DNA from: Choanephora cucurbitarum
Taxonomy: Eukaryota; Mucoromycota; Mucoromycetes; Mucorales; Choanephoraceae
Direction of reading: 5' to 3'
Assembly (NCBI GenBank): GCA_025331435.1
Contig: JAIWNI010000008.1
Location: 372,001 to 436,000, forward strand
Length of the DNA: 64,000 bases
Below are positions 34,755 to 43,870 of the stretch, one piece after another. Below the pieces are notes generated by a model. It was not told the origin of the DNA, did not search any database, and worked only from the letters and a program-made list of their open reading frames with translations. Numbering within the stretch: the first letter of the stretch is position 1; every line of letters starts with the position of its first letter. The position numbers and the translations under genes are program-made.

Positions 34755-35111
34755 TCGGATAAGTGTTGCCCGACAGAGATTAGGATGTTTCTTCATGAGC
34801 CTTTGGTTGACAGGTTCTTGTTCTTCTTGTTCTTCGTCTTTCTTTCTTGCTAGAGCTATCTATCTAAAATACAAACCGATTTGTGACGACTGCTAAAAAA
34901 GTGAATGTCACAAAAAGGAAGCACACTAGCTTTACGTATGATAGCGAGTCAGCTACAAAAAAAAAGAGGGTAACACAACAAAGAGACCTGTTTCACAAAT
35001 CAGACAAAGAGCTCAACAAACGTATTGCAATGAGCTTGTTTGGCTCATGAGCAGCCATGATCTGCAGCAAGCAATATCTTGTTCGGTCAAATTGCCAAAT
35101 TGATATCTGCA
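34755..35111 (-). repeat. Right copy of the 357-bp inverted repeat
   Basis: The reverse complement of 28023-28379, with 6 mismatches in the inner 354 bases. At its inner edge it reads TCGGATAAG and homology stops. At its outer edge it is followed directly by AATAGTG. The near-identity implies recent origin or ongoing gene conversion between the copies. Confidence 0.92.
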
Positions 35112-35118
35112 AATAGTG
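35112..35118 (+). repeat. Right 7-bp direct repeat (putative target-site duplication)
   Basis: AATAGTG, identical to 28016-28022 and in the same orientation. The symmetry with the left end is exact: both abut the outermost base of the 357-bp repeat. Confidence 0.45.
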
Positions 35119-35882
35119 TGATGAATATATCTTATTGCTTTTCTATCTCACTTTGCTTTCTTCAGGATAGTTATGAATTGGTTTGATGCAGATGAAAGCT
35201 ACTTGAGTTCGAAACAAGAAGCGGCATTTAATTTATTTTGATAAATCTGTACCAAGCTAAGCGACCTACTAAAAGAAAGAAGCATTGTTTAAGAAAAAGA
35301 TAGTGCACAGCATCTCTATTATTATCTCTACATTTGTATTAATTGATACCACGGAAATTCTGGCTTTTTTTTTTCAAGCAATACCTCTTGCTAATGATTT
35401 TGATGATTCTGTTGATATATGTTTGATATTCTGCAAATAAGGGAATATGACGAGTATAGCACGCATGCTTTTGCAGTTAACATATTTCACTTAAAATAGG
35501 CAGGACTTGGAACATAGTTCGTGGCGCTTGTGTGAAGAAAGATTTCGCATCTAAGAGCAAATGGCTAAGCGTTACATGAAGTAAACTGATGGATTCTAGT
35601 TCACTACTCGCCAAGCGGAAGCCATGCAATTTTATTCATTTCCTTTGAAGTGATTTCAAGGATAACTCTGTTTTTCAGTCTCAATTTTGAAAGATCTGTT
35701 AATTGTATGTGAAATTTGTGGTTTTGAGCGTGAATTAACACAGCTTTGCCTTAAATTAATGATCTCAATCCTGCTTTTCATTGATATTACAAAAGGACAA
35801 ATTAGGGAACAATTGAAAATTTGACAGAAACAAATGTACACTATTTTATTATTGATTAATGAAATCTAGGGTTTTCTATATC
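35119..35882. other. Non-coding spacer
   Basis: About 760 bp between the inverted-repeat block and the 3' end of the P450 gene. A 61-codon minus-strand frame at 35656-35841 is the only ORF of note and shows no features. Confidence 0.45.
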
Positions 35883-38800
35883 TTAGCCCCAAACATCACA
35901 CATGTAACGCTTTTCCTCAGTCAACTTATCAATGAATGTTTCAGCCTCTTCATCATTAGCAGCCATGCCGAATGAAATAGCCATATTGCAGAAAGTACGA
36001 CGAACATCGCGACTCATTGAGCCACTACCACAAATATAAACAGCAGCAGGCTTGGTATTAGCATCAGAGGGACAGATCAAGCTCCAGACCTTGGCAGCGT
36101 TAGCTGTAAGTGAGTGTTGTACATATCGAACTGGAGATTGTTCGCGGTTTCTTGAGAAAGCTACATAAAGTTGTGAGAGAACATTTTCGGCAGCATATCG
36201 CTCAAGTTCTTCCTGGTAGATATAATCTTCATCCTTGTTACGACAACCAAAGAAAAGAACTGTCTCACCAACGTTTTCACCAGCATCAATCTGAGCCTTA
36301 CGTTCTTGGAGGAAACCGCGGAAAGGAGAAAAGCCAGTACCAGCAGAAATCATAATCAAAGGTACACTAGGGTCGTTTGGCATGCTGAAAGTACTCTTAG
36401 AAGACTTAAGAGATGCACGGAGCAAAGTACCGTCCTGACCGCGGCTCAAGAATGAAGAAGCCAAGCCCTTGTAATGCTTTTCATTCACGACATCGTCGAC
36501 AACACCAACGGTTAAATGTGCAGAGCGAGGGTATGCCAATGGAGAGGATGCGATAGAGTAGCGACGAGGTTGGATGACGGGAACGCTAGCTAAGAATTGA
36601 CCAAGGTCTAAACGGTTAACTTGAGGATAAGCGAGTTGCAAGTCTAAAAGAGTACGGTGCTTCTTGATGAAACCAGGGTATGGATCTTGCTTATCAGAGT
36701 TAGGTGTAAGTAAAGCTTCGAAAGTAGCAGCAGTATCAGGTGCAATCAACTTCAATTGAGAAGAAAAGCAAGAGAGAACTGCACGAGAAGGAGGCGAAGA
36801 TACATCAGCATAGTAAGTGAGCATATTACGAATACTACAAGGACCCTTGATGTTGTTAGCCAAAGCACGAGGAGAGACGTTGGCAAGTGATTCTTCATTG
36901 ATTTCAAAAACAGAGTCAAGAATCCAACCGAAATTCAATGCAATAGCTTCTACAGTAGTGGAATCGTTTTCAGGCATAATCTCCAAGTGATCGCCAGCGT
37001 TGTAAAGATGTTCCTTATCGCCGACAGGGGTCAATTGAGAGATATCAATTTCAACATGTCTAGTACTTCTTGGAGAGCCTTCTTTTTGAAGCTCGCGGTT
37101 TGTGTGAAGAACAGCCTTTGGTTCGCCATAGTGGTTATTAACAGCAGCTTCCCAGACTTCTTTGTTGTTGGGAGCGATGAACTTGATTTCCACAACGCTC
37201 TTTTGGTTGGCACCAGCAGATGCAGAAGCAGGAAGTACAGGCTTAGATTCAGAAGCAGCAATACCATAGCTATCCAAAGTATGAGTCCAGAAATGAGCAC
37301 ACCATTCAGAGAATTGAGCATCCATATCAGTGTTAGCATCACCTTCACCATTGCTGAAGAAGCGTTCTGCACCTAATTCTTCCAAAGAGTTTGTCACCTT
37401 GATAGGGAAATGTTGATAAGTACGCCAGTTCTTGTTACCCAAACCGAAGACGGCAAAAGAGAGACCCTTCAAGACGTTCTCATGATTCTCTTCCTTGATT
37501 TTAGCGTCAAGCCATTGATCGAACTTTTCGGCACTGTCAGGAGGCTGGCCGTTATAGGTAGCTGTACAAACAACGACAAGCTCTTTGTCCAAGCGCTTAC
37601 TCTTGTCTTCAGAAACAAATTTACCTTGTTGAAGCACCTTCCATTTGTCCATATCGCAAAGAGTAATTTGACCAAATCCAAAGCTCTTGGCTTGGTTAGC
37701 TAGTTGATTTGCATAATCTTGGGCTGTACCAGTCTGTGTACCATATAAGAATGTAATAGGTGGCAAATCGACATCAGCACGAGATGCAGCGAGGACAGGC
37801 ATGCTAGGAGCAGCAGATTTGGTTTCAGTAGCAGCTGCCTTCTTGGCTTCGGTAGCTTCGGAACTGGGTTCAGGGAAGCCTGTACGAGGGTAGATGTTCA
37901 TGAAGAAATCCATAGGCTTAGTGGTAGCCATCTTGGGATCGTATTGAACAGGTGGACCATCATAACGGAAACTGAAGCGATGCAAAAGCATGGCTAAGAC
38001 TGTCTTGGCTTCTTGAAGAGCAAAAGCCATACCAATACAACCACGGGGACCTGTGCTGAAAGGCAACCAAGCAAAACGAGAACGCTTTTGTTCTTCTTCA
38101 GGAGTCCAACGATCAGGGTCGAAACGGTTATGGTCAGGGTAAACTTCTTCGTTATGGTGGAGAGAGTATACTTGGATAGATACAGCAGTGCCTTCCTTGA
38201 TTCTATAGCCACCAGGAACAATGCAGTCTTGTTTACAGTATTTACCCAAAACACGAACAGGCGGATACATACGAAGAACTTCCTTGAGAACTTGATGCAT
38301 GTATTTGAGATTTGAGATCTGTTCAGAGGAAGGAAGCTCAGTGTGAGTGATATGGTTGTCAGCAATTTCTTGAAGAATCTTGGCTTGAATATCGGGGTTT
38401 CTGTGGAGTTCATAGAGTGTCCAAGCTAATGTGTTGGCGGTGGTATCATGACCAGCGATCAAGAAAGTAACTACTTGATCACGGATATTTTCATCAGACA
38501 ACCCAAGTTGATTTTCATCGCGTGCATTCAACATGTATCCCAATAAATCCTTTTCCATGTCTTTAGCATCAGGGCTAGCCTTTCTCTCAGCAATCACTCT
38601 GTCTACTGTTTCGTGCATCAACTTGATAGAGCGATCGAATTTGCGGTTGGCTTCGATAGGAAGTGACTTAATGAACTGAGCCTGTTGAATACGTTGAATC
38701 GATTGTTTCAAACAATAACCCATAGCTTCAATAAAATCATTAGGTGGCTGATTGCGAGAAGTTAATAAGTTGAAGTCATAACCGAAACCAATTCGACCAA

Positions 38801-39634
38801 TAGTTTCGAAAGTAAGGTTGGTAGTCCAGTCAATGATTTCTACGGGCTCTTCAGGTTTAAATTGCTCAAGAATTCTGATAGTCTGTTGTGCGATTTCACC
38901 CATTTCTTTTTGATAAACCTATACATCTTTCGTGTGAACATGGGTATGTACGAATAAAGTTTCGTTTGTTTCATTACCTTGATAGCTCTAGGACTAAACG
39001 CAGGCATAAGAAGCTTATGAGCAAGTTTCCAATCCATTTCATCTGTATCAGTTGTAAAGAGACCTTGACGACCAAATGCTTTGACTTCGTTTAAGCCTGT
39101 GGCACCAACCTTCTTGGTGAAGTATTCGGATTCTTTGGCAAAAAGTTCAGCATAGACAGGACTGTTTGTGCCAATAATAATGCGGCCTAATAAATCTACT
39201 TGTACAAGAGGACCAAACTTTTCAAATTGACGCATCCATCCCTCAGTTCTATTGTGATCAAAGTAAATAGGTCAGTTACCATATCAGCTAGCGTGATCAA
39301 TTGAGGTCACTTACAAGTTAGGAAGCATATCATAAAGACTACCCACAAAAGGAAGACGAGTAGGACCGGGAATGACGTCTTTGATTTTTTGTTTGTGATC
39401 AACATAAACTACTTGTTGGTTTCTAGCAGCATCTATAGTTTCAATCAACTCGCCGTTTGAGTCAAAAAGCTGAATATCAGCAATGCCACCAGCAATGCTC
39501 AACTTTTCAGCAATCAAGCCACGTATGGTATCTAAGTTAGCACCGTTACCAAAGCGAATGATGCGACCATCTTTTTCTATATCAGTAACACCCCTGAATG
39601 CTACGATTAATGAGGTGGTATTATCTGTTGTCAT
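35883..39634 (-). CDS. Self-sufficient cytochrome P450 / NADPH-P450 reductase fusion (CYP505-like)
   Basis: Such fusions (P450foxy, bacterial P450BM3) hydroxylate fatty acids using NADPH through built-in FAD and FMN domains. Three exons (39634-39315, 39248-38978, 38918-35883) give about 1208 residues. The P450 part has the I-helix AGHDTTANTLAW (near residue 353), the ExxR motif in KEVLRMYPP, and the heme loop FSTGPRGCIGMAF with its Cys near 490. The FMN domain starts FLYGTQTGTAQDYANQLA near 590. FAD/NADPH motifs include RRYSIASSPLAYPRSAH, SAGTGFSPFRGFLQERK and VYICGSGSMSRDV, and the protein ends CDVWG with the conserved C-terminal Trp. Unusually, about 85 extra residues precede the normal start (see findings). 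No membrane anchor is seen, as expected for soluble CYP505-like enzymes. Confidence 0.95.
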
Positions 39635-40201
39635 TGTAAAATATATAATAAATAATGTAATAAAGTGTTGTAAAGAAAACGAAAAAAAGGTACTAACTCA
39701 GGAAATATTAGTTGTATTTATACTATTAAAACTAAGTGACAATTTGGATTATGCAAAATAAATTAATTTTGATAATTCATTGCAATTGGAAGTCTCGGGA
39801 AATACTGGAGAAATAGTTCTGCCAAAAAGGATTTCTGACTTTGAATCTTCTACGATATTTCCTAAACTGACATAAAAGAGATTAGTCAATTTTCGCTGTT
39901 TAAATAAAGTCTACACTTAATACAAAAAAAAAAAAAAAATAAAAGAGATTAGCAATAACTCGCGGATTCAAATTTTCCGCTCAACAGACAGAATTTGATG
40001 CAGAATGATGAGGCTTTTGTTTTATTAATGGTTATTAAAGAAATTAGTCATAAGCAACACCCATGTGGGCTTGTAGACTTTATGGTCCGCTTCTACTACG
40101 CTCCAAAAGTAGTAAAGTTTATCACAAGTTTAGAAACTGATGCATCATTGTACCAAGATATGGGTGAAACATTAGAAAAAATAAGGAAATATATGTTACA
40201 G
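39635..40201. other. Promoter region of the P450 fusion
   Basis: About 570 bp upstream of the P450 start and left of the MITE. A 69-codon plus-strand frame (39995-40204) ends at the MITE edge and has no recognisable features. A run of about 15 A residues lies near 39924. Confidence 0.45.
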
Positions 40202-40203
40202 TA

Positions 40204-40366
40204 GTCGCTCAATTTAAGAATGTTTGATTTAAGAGTATACTCAATATACGAGACCAACCCTTCAACTTGAAAATCGCTTCAAGCGCTAAAATACCATTCG
40301 ATTTAAGAGTATGCTCAATATAAGAGTGCATTTCTCAAGAATATGCACACTCTTAAATAAAGCGAC
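40204..40366. mobile_element. 163-bp MITE with TA target-site duplication
   Basis: The left end reads GTCGCTCAATTTAAGAATG. The right end, reverse-complemented, reads GTCGCTTTATTTAAGAGTG. That is a terminal inverted repeat of about 19 bp with 3 mismatches. Each end is flanked by TA (40202-40203 and 40367-40368), the signature of Tc1/mariner-class insertion. Inside are two direct copies of a unit of about 27 bp (GATTTAAGAGTATRCTCAAT and following), starting near 40226 and 40300, and a hairpin near 40320-40357. There is no coding capacity, so it must depend on a transposase elsewhere. Confidence 0.75.
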
Positions 40367-40368
40367 TA

Positions 40369-42722
40369 ATGTATAACAACAAGAAACTATGTGCTACAAA
40401 ACCGTCACTCAAACTTTTTATAGACGACATCAGACGTATGTAGTGTTTCAACAAGATCCGGATAAAGCTTTTTTTTAGTCCTGTTTAACTCTTTATGTTT
40501 ATGTTGGAGTTTGAAGTATTGAACATGACGAAAAGGAATTAGTAGACTTGACTTTATTGATACTAACAATTTGGCACAGTCGTCATTGATTGACAAAAGT
40601 CTTTTATTGTTTCTTACCTAATCATAAAAACTAGGAACAGGTTAACTTCGGCTTTCCAAAACCAGAAAGATCAGAGTTTTTTGTAACTCAAGATCTAGCG
40701 ATTTGACAGCAGTGTCGGTGTATCTTATTGGGAGAGAAAGGAAAAAACGTTTCTCCAGAAATAAAGTTTTTTTTGTTAATTTTCAATGTAGATCACAAGT
40801 ACAATATATCTCCTCTAATCAATGACATTTTTTTTTGCCTTGATTTGGAAACCGCAAAGTGTATATCGCAGAACCCAGGTGCAAACACCAAAAATAGTTG
40901 AGAACTATATTGGTTTCCGAAACTCTCGTGCTGCTGACAATTTACGAATTGAATCGGCTTTCAACATTCTATGTTAGGCTCTCAATACATGAAATTCATA
41001 TCCTTGTAATCCAGCAAATGCACCTGGCATAGAGTGGTTTACAATGTTACTTTCCAAGTAGATTGTATTTTATTGAGAAAAGAAGATTACTATACAACAT
41101 CAAGAAGTGTACACCACGGAAAGTCTGATAGTATATATATATATATGTTATTGACCCAAAGCAGTTTTTCTTGCTGAGTCTGTTAACTATGTGTAATAAG
41201 TCGAAAGCTGTCCTAAGGGAAAGCGGCTTGCACTTCTTCCCTTCAACTGACTACAATAAGAAGCTCAGCTGCGATAAACAAAAGATACGGTAATATGCCT
41301 GTAACGCTTTCAAAGAAGAGGAAAATGATAGTCTGTTCCTGTTTGAACCATTTTGTTTTAGTGATCACAAAAGGAACCTTTCTCGTTTCTATACTGTATG
41401 TAAACACAGAAGTAGGCTTCAAAAATGCTTCAGTTGGGCTGCTTTTAAAAGCCTAAAATCTTTTAAGCTTAAGTCTAAGCAGTATCAACTTTTTTCTTCT
41501 AAAGACAAGCCAATCGTGGTATTTAAAAGTAATAACTATCTCATGAGGAAAAAAGAAGAAAGATTTGCAAATGTTACAGAATATAGTTTGGGTAATTATT
41601 GAAATGTAAAAAAAAAAAACGCAAAAGAGCATAGTGCAATCAAATGAGTTCTAAGGCGAATAGTACATAAATTCAAAATGTTGGCTTGCATACACCAGCA
41701 AGGAGTTATGTGTTTTGCTATTGATACCAAAAAGCATTACATTGTGTCTACATCTTGAGTTACAAAGAATAGCAAAGCTGTCTTCATGTCAATTGGACAA
41801 TACTAGAATGATAGCGAGTCATTTATAATAAATTAGTTAGACAGACAATGACAAACATTTCAAGAGCATAATGATTAATCAACACCAATTAATTGTACAG
41901 CAAGTCATCGCATAAAAAAAGTCTGGATGTACAACAGTATTTGCTTTGCTTTTACCTTCTCTGCTTTATCATTTACTTCAACATTTGCGAACCATTGATA
42001 CCGAGAACCAACATAGTCTTGAGCATCATAACATTCGGCTTGATGGATGTACATCAAATGATGTACAAGAAGCATATCATCATATTTCTTTTTTAATCTT
42101 TCGATTGTAAGAAAGAAAAAAGGCATTATACTATGATTGTGTGTGAAATCGGATAAAGGACATCAAGCTGTACAACCAAAGAATCATTTTACAAGGTTAC
42201 AAAAATAAAGGAAGAATGTAACAAAAATCAGTACTATTAGGGCAACTTATACTTATTACCACATATGCATATCATATGCTTTCTTTTCTACAATCTGTAA
42301 AATATATATGCTTCGACAAGTACAGATTGTTCTCTTTTTGTAGCTTTTTTACTGTACAACTACCAATTCGTCTTGTACCAAGACGGCCAAAGAAATCTTG
42401 AGGTAATGATGGACTAACTTTTGCCTGATCCTGAAAATCGCAGCGGGAAAAGGCATGTTAACAAAAAAGCAACATAGAAAAAGCTAAGAATAAACGAGCC
42501 AATACATGTCAAAGGTCTATATCCATAGGCTCAGAAAGATAAAGGAGCAGAGTATAGCTTTATTTGCTGAGAGCAATGCTTAGAGAAAATCGACCACAAC
42601 TCAGGGTCCTGATAAATTAGCTACGCTAAATTCATGCAAAAAAAAGAACTAAGCTATAAGAGGAAACACAGATAATTGAGAATACAAGCATAGCTATATT
42701 TTTTATTGTTGTTATATTTACA
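40369..42722. other. Non-coding stretch
   Basis: About 2.35 kb with no supported gene. Overlapping frames on both strands at 41893-42126 and a 63-codon minus frame at 40405-40596 show no known motifs. A short (TA)n run occurs near 41134-41147. It may contain decayed repeats, but none with visible ends apart from the MITE at its left. Confidence 0.4.
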
Positions 42723-43347
42723 TCAAACAGATTTCATTGTTGAAACAAAGTACTTTACTGCTTCTTGTTCGTTGCTCACAATGGTCGTTCCGTAATCGAA
42801 CAATTCCAAATGCCGCTTAACAAAATTACAGGCCGGTATCACCAAAGTTCCAGACTCTTTCACCCAATGCAAAAATTCTTTAACGAGTTTGTCGCCCACT
42901 CCTCTATGCCTAAACTTGATAGGGATTTCCTTTTAAATAGATTAAGAAATCAAATAGTTGATTGCTTGGGAGAACTATCTTACTATATGATAAACTTCGA
43001 TGACTTTCTTCACTCGAGTTGGTAAATAACATAAAGCAGCTTAAAAACACAATCAATTTCTTCATTATGCATTCAGTTTCTCTTTTGTGTTTATTTCTAT
43101 CTGTTTTACCTATTGTTCCTTTTTGATCTAGCCTTAGTAGAAACATACATTGTTTCTCATCATGAAAGACCTTGCTCTGCTTCATATGTATTTGACTCTC
43201 GCGATTCAGTACTAAATGATGACTACTTTTTAGTAGACGCTGACCAAATGATAAAAAAGGAAATAATTGGGTATATACAAGGTGTTGTTTCTTGCCTAGG
43301 TGGACGTCTTCTCCAACCTTTTGTTCATTCCATTCTGAACTAGACAT
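42723..43347 (-). CDS. NATD1/YjdJ-like GNAT acetyltransferase-domain protein
   Basis: A small GNAT-fold protein of the NATD1/GTT1 group, function poorly known. Three exons join in frame: 43347-43110, 43039-42984 and 42929-42723. The spliced product reads KVFHDEKQCMFLLRLDQKG, then ALCYLPTRVKKVIEVYHIEI, then PIKFRHRGVGDKLVKEFLHW. The last carries the acetyl-CoA loop RHRGVGD, equivalent to RGRGxG in relatives. It continues GTLVIPACNFVKRHLELFDY to the end. Donors are GTAAAAC and GTAAGA; acceptors are TTTTTAAG and TTTAAAAG. The start is uncertain: 43347 is the longest option, but an ATG just before KQSKVF would leave only the core domain. The unspliced frame hides this gene, because reading straight through gives nonsense after the first exon. 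Confidence 0.8.
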
Positions 43348-43870
43348 TATACTTTAGAGAGAAGTCAAAAAAAAACTCAAGAATATATATATATATAAAG
43401 CAATGGGAGGGAAAAGAAAAAGTATAATAAGAATCAACAAAAAAAAGGAGGGAAAATAAAAAAAAGAGGAAGAAAAAAGAAGAAAAACAAACACAGTGCC
43501 TCGATCACCAATTTTCTTTTACTAATAAACTGATTTTGCTTCAATCTGTGACTAATCTTTCTATTTTAGAAAAGCCCCTTCTCTGCAACAAAAAGTTCTA
43601 TAAAGCTTGAGGGTAAGATCCAAATAATCTTTTGAAGGCTTATTTTTGTTTATTTTTGTTATAATCAATTTTGCATTAGGATTGGAAGAAGTCTATTTAT
43701 TGTTAACAGCGACAAGAGAATTTACCAAAATAATAACAAGCAGACATCAATAGAATGATAAAAGCAAGCTGATGGGCTGTGAAAGTAAGATCTTCATTCA
43801 ATGCAATAACATGAGATTTGACTTCATGAAGTTCAGCCTATGCATTCTTATTAGTATAATTGTTCGCTTT
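43348..43870. other. Spacer between the NATD1-like and START genes
   Basis: About 520 bp upstream of the NATD1-like gene and downstream of the START gene. It contains an (AT)n tract at 43387-43397 and A-rich purine runs around 43430-43490. No gene is visible. Confidence 0.45.

Larger units (their letters stand above)
28023..35111. mobile_element. Putative 7.1-kb TIR-bounded composite unit
   Basis: The two 357-bp inverted repeats enclose riboflavin kinase, a GH31-like gene and an acetate-transporter-family gene, and are flanked by matching 7-bp direct repeats. No transposase-like ORF lies inside, so if this is an element it is non-autonomous. Long TIRs plus captured host genes recall Pack-MULEs. 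However, MULE duplications are usually 9 bp, and here the 9-base window matches only 7 of 9. Alternatives are two independent insertions in opposite orientation, or a segmental duplication. The repeat pair is directly visible; the mobile-element reading is inference. Confidence 0.4.

Noticed and set aside
41893..42126. Overlapping ORFs on both strands
   Set aside because: Neither has recognisable features, and mutual overlap on opposite strands is typical of chance open frames.
42910..43347. 145-codon minus-strand ORF read as one protein
   Set aside because: Only its first part is coding; after 43110 it reads through introns of the NATD1-like gene.
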